Numbered from the stretch's first letter, positions 8,337-16,895 are shown. The stretch is 64,000 bases of DNA from Aneurinibacillus terranovensis DSM 18919 (GCF_000430625.1 NZ_KE387172.1:145882-209881); one strand, 5' to 3'. Translations and numbers: made by a program. Notes: a model not told the origin generated them from the letters alone.

Positions 8337-9068
8337 TTGAAGGGCTTAGTAAAGAAGACGCTTATTATAGCCGGACTGGCGTGCGTAATTCCTTTCGCGG
8401 CGTCCGCGCAGGCATCGGCCAGCACGATTCTGAAAACAGGCAGCAAAGGCACTGAAGTTATCTCACTCCAACAGCATCTCAAAAACCTTGGTTTCTATAC
8501 ATACGGTAAGGTAACAGGTTATTTTGGCACATATACAGAGAAAGCGGTGAAGACGTTTCAACAGGCCCACCATCTTAAAGCAGATGGAATTGTGGGGTCA
8601 AATACCCGCAGATATTTAACAAAAAGCCTGTCCCCATCCGAGAAGAAAACAGTTTCCGCACAGCAGGCAAAAACACTAAAAACCGCTTCCACAAACACAA
8701 AGGGAGCTTCAGCAGCCAATCTTGTTAACACGGCCAATCAACTTGTTGGCGTGCGCTATAAATATGGCGGCACTAGTCAGTCGGGCTTCGATTGTTCCGG
8801 ATTTGTCCGGTATGTGTACGGCAAACAGGGGGTAAATCTGCCGCGAACGGCAAAGGATATGTACAGCCAGGGCAAATCCGTATCAAATCCGAAACCAGGT
8901 GACCTCGTTTTCTTTAATACGGATGGATCCGGGATCAGCCACGTTGGTATGTACATCGGCAATGACAAATTTATTTCCGCTACAACAAGCCGGGGTGTAA
9001 AAGTCTACAGTATGGACAACAGCTATTGGCGCCCGAGATATCAAGGTGCTAAGAGTCTTTACCTATAA
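8337..9068 (+). CDS. Secreted peptidoglycan-binding NlpC/P60 endopeptidase
   Basis: A 243-residue exported wall hydrolase. It has a signal peptide (residues about 1-28, ending ASAQASA), a PG_binding_1 domain (about 33-95, with the VISLQQHLKNLGFY and GYFGTYTEKAVKTFQ repeats), a Thr/Ser/Lys linker, and a C-terminal NlpC/P60 domain (about 125-243). The catalytic cysteine is in FDCSGF (C153), the histidine in SHVGMYIG (about H202). Such enzymes cut D-glutamyl-diaminopimelate bonds in peptide stems. The TTG at 8337 is used because GGAGGAAGTGAAGG precedes it and it gives a clean signal peptide. A terminator follows at 9088. Confidence 0.92.
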   Translation: MKGLVKKTLIIAGLACVIPFAASAQASASTILKTGSKGTEVISLQQHLKNLGFYTYGKVTGYFGTYTEKAVKTFQQAHHLKADGIVGSNTRRYLTKSLSPSEKKTVSAQQAKTLKTASTNTKGASAANLVNTANQLVGVRYKYGGTSQSGFDCSGFVRYVYGKQGVNLPRTAKDMYSQGKSVSNPKPGDLVFFNTDGSGISHVGMYIGNDKFISATTSRGVKVYSMDNSYWRPRYQGAKSLYL

Positions 9069-9087
9069 AAAAGAATAGCTAAATAAG

Positions 9088-9140
9088 AAACAAGGCTTTC
9101 AAAGGATAATTTTTTTATCCGGCGAATCCTTGTTTTTTTC
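9088..9140 (+). terminator. Terminator of the NlpC/P60 gene
   Basis: Outer arms AAACAAGG (9088-9095) and CCTTGTTT enclose an imperfect inner stem. A T run follows the right arm. Confidence 0.7.
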
Positions 9141-9293
9141 GTACCATTGTCAGATCTGATATTTTTACGTAAGCCGTGGAAATATGAACAGGGTAACAAT
9201 TCGGTGCAAGCGTTACTTATGGTATGATTATTTTCGGATACAGGCTGTTCAATACATGGGACACCGAGGAAAAAAGTAGGAGGAAATAAATCT

Positions 9294-10268
9294 ATGAAAA
9301 AAGTAATGGCACTGGGTGAAATGTTGATTGATTTTGTACCTGAAACGAACGGGCTGCCGCTTGATGAGGTGCCTTCTTTTAAAAAGGCTCCGGGCGGTGC
9401 TCCCGCAAACGTGGCAGCCGCCGTGGCGCGGCTGGGAGGCTCTGCATCTTTCGTTGGTAAAGTAGGCAGGGACCACTTCGGATTATTTTTAAAGAATACA
9501 CTGCAGGATATCGGCGTGGATACACAACATATGCTGCAGACGGACGAAGCAAAAACAGCGCTTGCTTTTGTGTCATTGAAGCAGGACGGGGAGCGAGATT
9601 TTCTTTTTTACCGTGATCCTTCAGCCGATATGCTACTGCGCGAAGAGGAAATCGATGCGGCCATGTTTAATGATGTGAGTATATACCATTTCGGATCCAT
9701 TTCATTAATCAGTGACCCGTCGCGCAATGCAACGGTGAAAGGGGCCAAACTGGCACGGGAAAAAGGTGTTCTTGTCAGTTATGACCCGAATTTGCGCCTG
9801 GCTCTCTGGAAAGATGCTGAAGAGGCAAAACGGGTGATCATGGAGCATGTATCGCTCGCCGATATGGTGAAAGTAAGTGAGGAAGAGCTTGAGTTTCTCA
9901 CAGGAGAAACGGACCCGCTGGCGGGGGCTGACTTTTTCCTGAACAAAGGAGTACGGTTGCTGCTTGTTACATACGGCAAAGAGGGCAGCGTCTACGTCTG
10001 GGATGGGGAAGCAAGAAAAGTAGAAGGCCGCGCGGTGCAAGCGGTTGATACAACCGGCGCCGGAGACGGATTTACCGGCGGGATATTATATCAGATGGCC
10101 CGGGCGGGAAATACAGTGGAGGAGATGTTTGGCACCCTTACGTTTGAACGGCTTGATTCCATTGTGCGGTTTGCCAATACGGTTGGAGCCCTCACAACAA
10201 CGAAGCGGGGCGCGATTTCCGCGCTGCCGACCCTCGAAGAAGTTACATCCCGGCTGGGCTCTTTGTGA
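9294..10268 (+). CDS. Fructokinase, PfkB/ribokinase family
   Basis: A 324-residue sugar kinase. The N-terminal PfkB signature region (PGGAPANVAAAVARLGG, about 32-48) and the C-terminal signature DTTGAGDGFTGG (about 252-263, catalytic Asp near 258) are both present. The sequence is of the bacterial ScrK fructokinase type, which phosphorylates fructose at C6; other hexoses or ribose-like sugars cannot be excluded. AGGAGG lies 10 bases before the ATG. The fructose PTS operon is only 0.5 kb away on the other strand, so free fructose (for example from sucrose) and PTS-imported fructose may be handled side by side. Confidence 0.85.
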   Translation: MKKVMALGEMLIDFVPETNGLPLDEVPSFKKAPGGAPANVAAAVARLGGSASFVGKVGRDHFGLFLKNTLQDIGVDTQHMLQTDEAKTALAFVSLKQDGERDFLFYRDPSADMLLREEEIDAAMFNDVSIYHFGSISLISDPSRNATVKGAKLAREKGVLVSYDPNLRLALWKDAEEAKRVIMEHVSLADMVKVSEEELEFLTGETDPLAGADFFLNKGVRLLLVTYGKEGSVYVWDGEARKVEGRAVQAVDTTGAGDGFTGGILYQMARAGNTVEEMFGTLTFERLDSIVRFANTVGALTTTKRGAISALPTLEEVTSRLGSL

Positions 10269-10341
10269 GAAGGGGAGAATGCCAAAAAAAGGGGGGGATG
10301 CTGACCGTCCGATATCTTTGTTTCGAGATACCCGGATGTTC

Positions 10342-10380
10342 GGACAGGCCTTCCTTTTGGCTGTCCACAAGCTTTTTTTA
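10342..10380. terminator. Possible shared terminator between fructokinase and the selenoprotein gene
   Basis: GGACAGGCC (10342-10350) pairs with GGCTGTCC (10359-10366) with one bulged base. A TTTTTTT tract follows 8 bases later on the plus strand. The placement between convergent genes supports the role; the gap to the T run weakens it. Confidence 0.4.
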
Positions 10381-10623
10381 TTCGTTTCTTTGCTGGCGAA
10401 TCGCCGCGCTTACTTCTCCCGCCCTGGGAAAACGGTCCAGCTCCTTTTTCGAAAAGATGAGCTGTTCGTCCATGCTTACCTCAAATACACCTCCTCTAGA
10501 CGGGATAACAACGAACTCCTGGATGTCAAAACGAAAATTATCGTCCTGCATAAGCTCTTCCATCAAACTGATGGCTTTAGGCAGGTAGTTTCACATATTG
10601 CAGTATTCGATACGGATATGCAT
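10378..10623 (-). CDS. SelW-like (Rdx family) selenoprotein with in-frame UGA
   Basis: Read on the minus strand from the ATG at 10623, the frame gives MHIRIEYCNM, a TGA at 10593-10591, then NYLPKAISLMEELM and on to a TAA, 81 residues in all. The TGA is the last position of a C-x-x-U motif (C8 and U11) directly after the first beta strand, where SelT/SelW/SelH (Rdx) thioredoxin-like proteins carry CxxC or CxxU. Downstream the sequence continues as a normal Rdx protein (GGVFEVSMDEQLIFSKKE, then a C-terminal helix). AAAGGAG lies 9 bases before the ATG. A CCATC-AGTTT-GATGG hairpin begins 16 bases after the TGA, as in bacterial SECIS elements. Normal gene calling would only find the last 62 residues from a TTG at 10566 that has no ribosome binding site. 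Sec synthesis genes are not in the window. A recent nonsense mutation of a Cys codon is the alternative. Confidence 0.75.
10560..10574 (-). promoter_or_regulatory. Bacterial SECIS-like hairpin
   Basis: On the minus strand a perfect 5-bp stem (CCATC/GATGG) carries a 5-base loop AGTTT with G in its second position. The loop starts 21 bases after the UGA. Known bacterial SECIS elements have a small hairpin in the coding region just after the UGA, with a G among the first two loop bases and about 16-37 bases between UGA and loop. This fits on all counts, although a 15-base palindrome can arise by chance. Confidence 0.6.
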
Positions 10624-10742
10624 AAACAACACTCCTTTATAGGGGAAATTCTAGTTTATACTATATATATAATTTTAACACAAACCAGGTGCAACCATGC
10701 AATGTAAAGTAAATCAGAAGAATATTTTTCAGCGGGAATAAG

Positions 10743-10793
10743 AAAAAAGGAAGAATTCCATTCTAAGGTAGAATGAAGATATCTTCCTTTTTT
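10743..10793. terminator. Terminator of the fru operon
   Basis: A 12-bp outer stem (AAAAAAGGAAGA at 10743-10754 with TCTTCCTTTTTT at 10782-10793) and an inner CATTCTA/TAGAATG stem. On the minus strand it follows fruA and ends in a T run; it could work in both directions. Confidence 0.85.
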
Positions 10794-10805
10794 GTTTCTA
10801 TTCTT

Positions 10806-12737
10806 TTATTCTTCGACTCTCTTTTTAAGAGCGTTGACCGTTAAGGCCGTAACAATCGTTCCGGCAATAATGGACACAATATACCAGCCAACGTTACCGA
10901 CAACCGGCAGAACGAAAATTCCTCCGTGCGGCGCCGGCAGCGTACACCTGAAAAACATCGATAATCCACCGGCAACAGCGGAACCAAGCATTGCTGCAGG
11001 GATGACGCGCGTCGGGTCTGCAGCCGCGAATGGAATCGCTCCTTCGGTAATAAACGTTGCGCCGAGTACATATGCGGTTTTTCCGGCTTCCCGTTCCTGC
11101 GGGGTAAACTTGTGTTTAAATAAGGTCGTGGCAAGCGCGAGCCCAAGCGGCGGTGTCATACCGGCTGCCATAATCGCCGCATGAGGCAGATAGTTTTTAT
11201 TGGCAATCATGGCGATGCCAAAGGTGTAGGCCGCTTTATTAATCGGTCCGCCCATATCAAACGCCATCATCGCACCGAGTATGATTCCCAGAATCACGGC
11301 ATTTCCAGTGCCCATATTTTGCAGCCAAACGCTGAGTGCCTGGTTAATATAAGCGACAGGAGGCGAAATAAGATAGATCATGCACAGGCCTGTAAGTAAA
11401 ATACCAAAGAGCGGGTACAGCAGCATCGGCTTAATCCCTTCAAGCGTGGAAGGAAGGCCGGCAAATATTTTTTTAAGTCCTACGACGATGTAACCGGCAA
11501 GAAAACCGGCAATTAGCCCTCCGATAAATCCGGCGCCGGAAGTAGCCGCTAACAACCCGCCAACCATACCGGGAGCCAGACCAGGCCGATCAGCAATACT
11601 CATGGCAATAAATCCGGCCAGAACGGGAATCATTAAACCAAAGGCGGTTCCTCCGCCAATATCGTGCAAAGCCTTGGCAAACGCGTTAAAACTTGGGTCT
11701 TTCGGGTCAAACGATTTGATACCAAACATAAAGCCAACGGCAATAATAATCCCGCCGCCTACTACGAAAGGCAGCATGTTCGATACCCCGTTCATTAAAT
11801 GCTTGTAGAAGGCCGATTGCTTGCTTTTGCGCGCAGCTTTTGATTCGGAAATTTGATCTTGGTACGACTTGCTTGCCTGTTTGCCCGCATTCGTGCCATA
11901 AACGGGAGCATCCTGTTTTTCTGCCTGCAAGAGCAGCCTTTTTGGATTTCGAATCGCTTCCGCAACGGGGACTTCAATTAACACCTTGCCCGCGAACCGT
12001 TCCATCTCAACCTGCTTATCTGCAGCTACGATAACAGCAGTTGCGCTTGCAATGTCTTCCTCGGTCAGCAGGTTTTTAACCCCACCCGATCCGTTTGTCT
12101 CCACTTTAATATCGTACCCCATCGCCTCTGCCTGTTTTTTCAGCGAATCGGCAGCCATATACGTATGGGCAATCCCGGTCGGACAGGCGGTAACAGCCAC
12201 AATCTTCACGCGATGAGTAGCGGCGGGAGACTGATTTTCAGGGACGGCTTGTCGTGGCTCTCCCGATTCCTCAGCTAATAAAGCGTTTTCTTTTTCGGTA
12301 ATCAGGGTGAGAATCTCCTGTTCATCCAGTGCCTGCATAATCTTCTGGCGCAGATCTTCGTCCATGAGAAGCATAGAGAGGCGGGCCAATGCTTCCAGGT
12401 GGGTATCGTTTGAACCATTTGGTACCGCAATCATAAAGAAAAGGTGAGCTTTTTGCCCGTCAAGTGAGTCGTAATCGACCCCTTCTTTTGAACGTCCGAA
12501 AGCGATGTGCGGTTCCCGCACGGCCTCCGTCTTGGCGTGCGGGATGGCAATGCCTTCACCAACACCGGTTGTGCTTTGCGCTTCCCGGGCGAGGATGGCT
12601 TCTTTCATCTTTACTCTGTCAGCAAGATAACCGCCCTTATGAAGGACTTCAATTAGTTCGTCAAGCACACTTTCTTTTGTGTTTGTCGTGAGACTCATCT
12701 TCATCGTATCCGTTGTCAATAATTCCGTAATTCTCAT
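10806..12737 (-). CDS. fruA: Fructose-specific PTS permease, EIIABC
   Basis: A 643-residue three-domain permease that imports fructose and releases it as fructose 1-phosphate. Order: EIIA (about 1-150, phosphohistidine in GIAIPHAKT, H67), EIIB (about 176-275, phosphocysteine in VTACPTGIAHTYM, C185) and a membrane EIIC domain (about 305-640, many hydrophobic segments). The start at 12737 (MRITELLT) matches the family N-terminus and lies 10 bases after AAGGTGG; an ATG at 12746 that overlaps the fruK stop is in frame but only two bases from that site. It is the last gene of fruR-fruK-fruA, as in B. subtilis, and is followed by a strong terminator. Confidence 0.96.
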   Translation of the reverse strand: MRITELLTTDTMKMSLTTNTKESVLDELIEVLHKGGYLADRVKMKEAILAREAQSTTGVGEGIAIPHAKTEAVREPHIAFGRSKEGVDYDSLDGQKAHLFFMIAVPNGSNDTHLEALARLSMLLMDEDLRQKIMQALDEQEILTLITEKENALLAEESGEPRQAVPENQSPAATHRVKIVAVTACPTGIAHTYMAADSLKKQAEAMGYDIKVETNGSGGVKNLLTEEDIASATAVIVAADKQVEMERFAGKVLIEVPVAEAIRNPKRLLLQAEKQDAPVYGTNAGKQASKSYQDQISESKAARKSKQSAFYKHLMNGVSNMLPFVVGGGIIIAVGFMFGIKSFDPKDPSFNAFAKALHDIGGGTAFGLMIPVLAGFIAMSIADRPGLAPGMVGGLLAATSGAGFIGGLIAGFLAGYIVVGLKKIFAGLPSTLEGIKPMLLYPLFGILLTGLCMIYLISPPVAYINQALSVWLQNMGTGNAVILGIILGAMMAFDMGGPINKAAYTFGIAMIANKNYLPHAAIMAAGMTPPLGLALATTLFKHKFTPQEREAGKTAYVLGATFITEGAIPFAAADPTRVIPAAMLGSAVAGGLSMFFRCTLPAPHGGIFVLPVVGNVGWYIVSIIAGTIVTALTVNALKKRVEE

Positions 12738-12742
12738 GGTTA

Positions 12743-13657
12743 TCATTCCACCTTTGTAAGTATAATCGAAGGCAGATACGCTTCAATTTTTTCCGGCGTG
12801 CAGAATCCTTCCGATAAGGCGGTTGCACTTCCAGCTGCCACCGCGTATAAAAATGCAGACGGGATGGGTACTTGTCCAGCGTGTTTGAATAAAAATCCCG
12901 CCACCACTGAGTCACCTGCTCCGATGGAATTGACAGGGTTGGCTTTTGGAATGTGAGCGATATAAGCTTCCGTCTCGTTGACAAATACCGCACCAGCGCC
13001 TGCCAGAGAAACAATAACATTCCGGGCGCCCATCGGCAGGGTTTTCCTTGCATACGCGATAGCTTGTTCCGGTGATTCGATTTTTACATTAAACAGTTCG
13101 CCAAGTTCATGGTGGTTCGGTTTGATTAAAAACGGCTGCTCGGCAAGCCCATTGCGAAGGGCTTCACCGCGGGCATCGAGAAAAATCCGGACGCCTTTCG
13201 GGCGAAGGGCGCGCATAATCCGCTCATAAATAGCCGGCTCCACACTTGCTGGAACGCTGCCTGAAAGAACGAGATAATCTCCTTCCGTAAGGCTGTTAAG
13301 CTGGTCAAAAAGAGCATCGATATCCTGCTTCGAGATAGCGGGAGAAGCCCCGGATATTTCGGTTTCCACAGGTATCTGGGCCTTAATGTTAATGCGGGAA
13401 TCGCCTTCCACAGGCAGGAAACGTGTGGAGATGCCTGCATCTTTAAGCTTGTCTTCAATAAATCGCCCGGTGAACCCCCCGATAAAACCAAATGCTGTAC
13501 TTTCTGTACCAAGATTTTTAAGCACCTGCGAAACGTTAATTCCTTTTCCTCCAGGCCTTTTCCACTCATGCTGGACACGGTTGATCGTGCCAACTTTGAA
13601 GGTGGGAAGTTGAATAAAGTAGTCGAGAGAAGGGTTTAGTGTCAGTGTGTAGATCAT
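12743..13657 (-). CDS. fruK: 1-phosphofructokinase
   Basis: A 304-residue PfkB-family kinase that turns fructose 1-phosphate from FruA into fructose 1,6-bisphosphate. The N-terminal opening MIYTLTLNPSLDYFI, the RPGGKGINVSQVL motif (about 34-46) and the C-terminal NSIGAGDSVVAGF (about 247-259) are standard for FruK. It starts within the last codons of fruR (ATGA overlap) and its own stop is next to the fruA start, so the three genes form one tightly packed operon on the minus strand. Confidence 0.96.
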   Translation of the reverse strand: MIYTLTLNPSLDYFIQLPTFKVGTINRVQHEWKRPGGKGINVSQVLKNLGTESTAFGFIGGFTGRFIEDKLKDAGISTRFLPVEGDSRINIKAQIPVETEISGASPAISKQDIDALFDQLNSLTEGDYLVLSGSVPASVEPAIYERIMRALRPKGVRIFLDARGEALRNGLAEQPFLIKPNHHELGELFNVKIESPEQAIAYARKTLPMGARNVIVSLAGAGAVFVNETEAYIAHIPKANPVNSIGAGDSVVAGFLFKHAGQVPIPSAFLYAVAAGSATALSEGFCTPEKIEAYLPSIILTKVE

Positions 13658-14406
13658 AAATTCACCACTTTGATGTTTGTCATATGTTTGTATTCCTGCA
13701 GCAAATCATCCAAATCGTCATTCGTAATAATCGTATGTTCAGATATATCCGCTACCTTAGCAAACGTAACCTGTGAAAACTTACTTGTGTCCGAAAGAAT
13801 ATAACTCTTATCCGAATGGGCCAAGGCCAGCTGTTTAATATAGGCTTCGCCAGGATCGGGTGTGGTAAGGCCGAAGCGTGTATCAATCCCGTTTATCCCA
13901 AGAAAGCATTTATCAAACCGGTACTGTTGAACGGCGGTAATGGCACCCGGGCCAATCATTGATAATGTAGACGGTTTCAAATCCCCGCCAAGCAGAATGG
14001 TTTTTATATTATGTGCGAGCAACTCGGTCGCTATGTTTAGCCCGTTCGTGACAGCAATGATATGTGCGGCGGACAGAAAGGGAACCATATGGAGAGTTGT
14101 TGTACCCGCGTCAATGAAAATGCAGTCCTTGTCCTTCACCAGCGAGGCGGCATACCGGCCGATAGCTGTCTTTTCCCGGTCATTTTTAGTCGTTTTTTCC
14201 CCGATGGTAGGTTCCTCGATTTTGCGGTGTAGGTATGTGGCGCCGCCGTGTACCCGTTTAAGAAGCTTTTTTTCCTCCAGTTCGCTTAAATCCCTCCGAA
14301 TCGTTGATTCTGAAGCACCGGTTGCATCGACAAGCTCCTGAATTCGCACAACCGTTTTGTCCTGAACTAAGGAGAGTATAAGAAGATGGCGCTCCGGTGT
14401 AAGCAA
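13654..14406 (-). CDS. fruR: DeoR-family repressor of the fructose operon
   Basis: A 250-residue DeoR/GlpR-type regulator. The N-terminal winged helix-turn-helix (about 5-57) contains ELVDATGASESTIRRDLSELEEKKLLKRVHGGA, and the C-terminal sugar-phosphate sensor domain carries DAGTTTLHM (about 101-109). By analogy with other Gram-positive FruR proteins, fructose 1-phosphate probably relieves repression. The start is a TTG at 14406, preceded by AAAGGAGGAG on the minus strand. It is the first gene of fruRKA and probably controls its own operon; the operator has not been identified with certainty. Confidence 0.93.
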   Translation of the reverse strand: MLTPERHLLILSLVQDKTVVRIQELVDATGASESTIRRDLSELEEKKLLKRVHGGATYLHRKIEEPTIGEKTTKNDREKTAIGRYAASLVKDKDCIFIDAGTTTLHMVPFLSAAHIIAVTNGLNIATELLAHNIKTILLGGDLKPSTLSMIGPGAITAVQQYRFDKCFLGINGIDTRFGLTTPDPGEAYIKQLALAHSDKSYILSDTSKFSQVTFAKVADISEHTIITNDDLDDLLQEYKHMTNIKVVNL

Positions 14407-14982
14407 ATGGCCTTCTCCTCCTTTCGTGTCCGCATAAAGTTATTATAAGGTGCTTAGTACTGTTCTATTGCCTTTGTTTAGCGTTTACCCTGACAAGGGT
14501 TTTTATCGTCTGTAAATGAATTATAGAACTAAAAACAATTAATTTCAATCATAAATAATCAAAAAATGTCACAAACGCTCGAAAATAGTTAGGGATTGTG
14601 AAGAATTATTAAAAATTGTGAAGACAGTTTTTGGAGTATAATAGATAGTATAGGTTCAGCTACCGATTCCTGCGTTTATTTTAAGATTACTGAACCATGG
14701 ACCAGCAAAGTAATCATAAGCTTAAAAACTATTTCCCCGCTTATTTACGATTAGCCGCGAAAACGCCCTTTTTCTTTAGAGAGGGATGAAAACTTTGGAC
14801 AAGAAGGGGATCATCCCCTGCTACCGTCCGACTTTTTGTTTAAAACAGAACGAAAGTTTGGTGTACGAATCATGATTATTTATGGTACAACGAAATCGTA
14901 GAGGCTGTACGAAGTCTGGGTGGCGAAGCGAATGAATCGAGAAGAATTAGCGATCAAATCTGAACCATGGAGGCGATGCTGA
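14407..14982. other. Intergenic region between fruR and the RQC-minor gene (576 bp)
   Basis: No convincing gene. On the minus strand a TATAAT (plus 14442-14447) lies 35 bases before fruR with no good -35 box. About 75 bases before fruR is GGTAAACGCTAAACA (minus), a degenerate match to a catabolite-responsive element. On the plus strand, two copies of ATTGTGAAG start 20 bases apart (14595 and 14615) and an inverted TCACAA lies near 14565. A TATAAT at about 14637-14642 could start transcription to the right. CTGAACCATGGA occurs twice, near 14689 and 14960, the second copy at the ribosome binding site of the next gene. Confidence 0.5.
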
Positions 14983-15804
14983 GTGAAACACGCCAGACCG
15001 AAATCACAGGAATTGGTTTCGTGGGAAAATAATCCTTCTTTGTTCCAAAATGAAATTCGCCTTATTTTACGTGCTGCCGATGATATCATCGCTTCAGGAG
15101 GACGGACTCTTCTTTCCAAAATTCTAAAAGGCTCGAAAGAAAAGAAATTACTTGAGCTTGGACTTGAAAAGAACCCGTCTTACGGTTGTTTCCGGTCACT
15201 GACGATGGCTGAAATTATGGGTAAAATCGACTGGATGATTGATCATAACTTCTTGGAAATTCAGTATAGCGGTAAACTCCCCATGATTGTTTTCACGGAA
15301 CGGGGATGGACCATCGAACGGGACCAATACGCGGATGAACTGCTTCATGAATGGGACCAATGGATAGCCGACGGGATTACCGATGTAAACATGGAATATT
15401 TAAAGGATAGGAATAGGGGAATGATCCTGCTGTTCCTGCAAAAAATCAAAAACACAGGGAATATAAAATACCTTCCATTTCTAAAGCAGTGGGAAAAAAC
15501 TGATTACAAAAAAGTACGGCAAATAGTCGGAAAAGTGATCGACCATCTTGAGCAACAAAGAGAAATCAACACCAAGGCTATGGCAGAGATGAAAGAGGAG
15601 GTAACTAAAGCGTTCGAGTTCACGCCTAACGAACCTGAAATATTAAAATGTTGGGAATGTGGTGAACGGTTCATTTTTACCGTGGAGGAAGAAAAATTTT
15701 TCAAATTGCGTGGTTTTGTTCCGCCTAAACGATGCCCGGCGTGCCGCGAGAAAAAGCGGTTAGAGGAATTGGGGGTTGGGGATGAGCTCGAGTTTGACGA
15801 ATAA
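14983..15804 (+). CDS. RQC-minor-type DNA-binding protein with zinc ribbon
   Basis: A 273-residue soluble protein. Residues about 18-112 resemble the winged-helix RQC domain of RecQ helicases in its stand-alone RQC-minor form: ILRAADDIIASGGRTLLSKILKGSK, LTMAEIMGKIDWMIDHNFLEI and MIVFTERGW. No helicase domain is attached. Near the C-terminus CWECGERFIF and CPACREKKR (cysteines near 223, 226, 251 and 254) form a zinc ribbon. Nucleic-acid binding is therefore likely; the biological role is not known. A GTG at 14983 is used, with GGAGG at 14969-14973. The next gene begins inside its 3' end, so the two are probably coupled. Confidence 0.75.
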   Translation: MKHARPKSQELVSWENNPSLFQNEIRLILRAADDIIASGGRTLLSKILKGSKEKKLLELGLEKNPSYGCFRSLTMAEIMGKIDWMIDHNFLEIQYSGKLPMIVFTERGWTIERDQYADELLHEWDQWIADGITDVNMEYLKDRNRGMILLFLQKIKNTGNIKYLPFLKQWEKTDYKKVRQIVGKVIDHLEQQREINTKAMAEMKEEVTKAFEFTPNEPEILKCWECGERFIFTVEEEKFFKLRGFVPPKRCPACREKKRLEELGVGDELEFDE

Positions 15805-16183
15805 AAGGAAAAAATCATCTGTCCCACGGCACAAACGATTGAACCGGGCGAGCCGACTGCAGGCCGCAAAACAATGGATTCTCAACTACAACGGAAAAAA
15901 CATTATACGAGGGTACAAGAACCATTTTGGTGTGGACCTGGCATGCGCTCTTCATGAACTTGAAATGCTTGGAATTCAGCTTTCAGCCGATTACATCAAC
16001 CAGATAAAACGGAGTGAGGAAGCCCGGTTGCAGAATAGGCAGAAACATAAGTTAATAAAGCAGAAAACATTTGTGGAACAGTTACCTGGTTCGGATGATG
16101 TTTATTACTTTATTGCCGGCTATACCGAGAATGAATTCTCATATGGGATTACATGGGATGATAATTTTTTTGACTTAATATGA
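15782..16183 (+). CDS. Hypothetical protein, basic N-terminus
   Basis: A 133-residue protein I do not recognise with certainty. The first 35 residues are very basic (SLTNKRKKSSVPRHKRLNRASR), suggesting nucleic-acid contact. A helical middle follows (AAKQWILNYNGKNIIRGYKNHFGVDLACALHELEMLG) and the tail is acidic and aromatic. The ATG at 15782 overlaps the end of the RQC-minor gene by 23 bases and has G-rich sequence upstream that could pair with 16S rRNA. The coupling to a DNA-binding protein hints at shared function, but nothing in the sequence states an activity. Confidence 0.65.
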   Translation: MSSSLTNKRKKSSVPRHKRLNRASRLQAAKQWILNYNGKNIIRGYKNHFGVDLACALHELEMLGIQLSADYINQIKRSEEARLQNRQKHKLIKQKTFVEQLPGSDDVYYFIAGYTENEFSYGITWDDNFFDLI

Positions 16184-16233
16184 ATAAGCAGGGGGAAGAA
16201 GTAATTAATGAAAGTTTGAGAAGGAGGATGGAT

Positions 16234-16839
16234 ATGGTAAAAATAGATTACAAAAAAGAGTTGAAAAATCTCTATAATAGCCCGAAACAAAAAAATATAA
16301 TGGTTGAGGTTCCTGAAATGAACTATGTAATGATTGATGGCGCAGGAAACCCCAATACTTCACCAGATTATAAGGACGCTGTGGAAGCATTGTTTTCGGT
16401 ATCGTATGCAGTTAAATTCCTGTCTAAAAATAGGGGAACAGATTACATGGTATTGCCTTTGGAAGGTCTCTGGTATGCGGATGATATGAATACATTTGAC
16501 CCCGATGACAAGAATAGCTGGAAATGGACTATGATGATCATGCAGCCCAACCACATCACAAATGGAATGGTTGAGACTGCAATGGAAGTCGCTCAGAAAA
16601 AGAAAAATCCAAGAGCGCTTTCAAAAATCAGATTTGAAAGCTACGTCGAGGGTTTATCCGCTCAAATTTTGTATATAGGTCCGTACGCTAATGAACATCC
16701 TACGATAATGAAACTCCATGATTTTATTCGCGAGAACGGGTATAGTCGTAAAGGACACCACCATGAAATTTATCTAAGTGATCCAAGAAAAACTCACCCG
16801 GAAAAATTAAAAACAATTTTAAGGCAGTCGGTCCAATAA
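16234..16839 (+). CDS. GyrI-like small-molecule-binding domain protein
   Basis: A 201-residue protein of the SHS2/GyrI-like type. It has two alpha-beta repeats with conserved blocks VPEMNYVMIDGAGNPN, FSVSYAVKFLSK, LEGLWYADD and the C-terminal GHHHEIYLSDPRKTHPEKLKTILRQ, typical of stand-alone GyrI-like proteins of about 200 residues. No DNA-binding domain is attached. Family members bind drugs or other small hydrophobic molecules and some hydrolyse them. The ATG at 16234 follows AAGGAGG (16221-16227) by 6 bases; in-frame ATGs at 16180 and 16228 are less well placed. Confidence 0.85.
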   Translation: MVKIDYKKELKNLYNSPKQKNIMVEVPEMNYVMIDGAGNPNTSPDYKDAVEALFSVSYAVKFLSKNRGTDYMVLPLEGLWYADDMNTFDPDDKNSWKWTMMIMQPNHITNGMVETAMEVAQKKKNPRALSKIRFESYVEGLSAQILYIGPYANEHPTIMKLHDFIRENGYSRKGHHHEIYLSDPRKTHPEKLKTILRQSVQ

Positions 16840-16846
16840 CTCCAGA

Positions 16847-16876
16847 GAATCTAATGTTTGCAAACAGGGCAAACTA
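16847..16876 (+). promoter_or_regulatory. Weak sigma-G-like promoter before the SASP-like gene
   Basis: GAATC at 16847-16851 and CAAACTA at 16870-16876 with an 18-base spacer, one mismatch each to the sigma-G consensus. It lies about 20 bases before the expected forespore-expressed gene. Confidence 0.35.
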
Positions 16877-16895
16877 ACCTTCGGAGGTGATCACC

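Noticed and set aside
10045..10707. A 220-codon plus-strand frame covering the fructokinase end and the selenoprotein gene
   Set aside because: No ribosome binding site, low-complexity Arg/Pro composition, and it overlaps the well-supported kinase and the antisense selenoprotein; a shadow frame.
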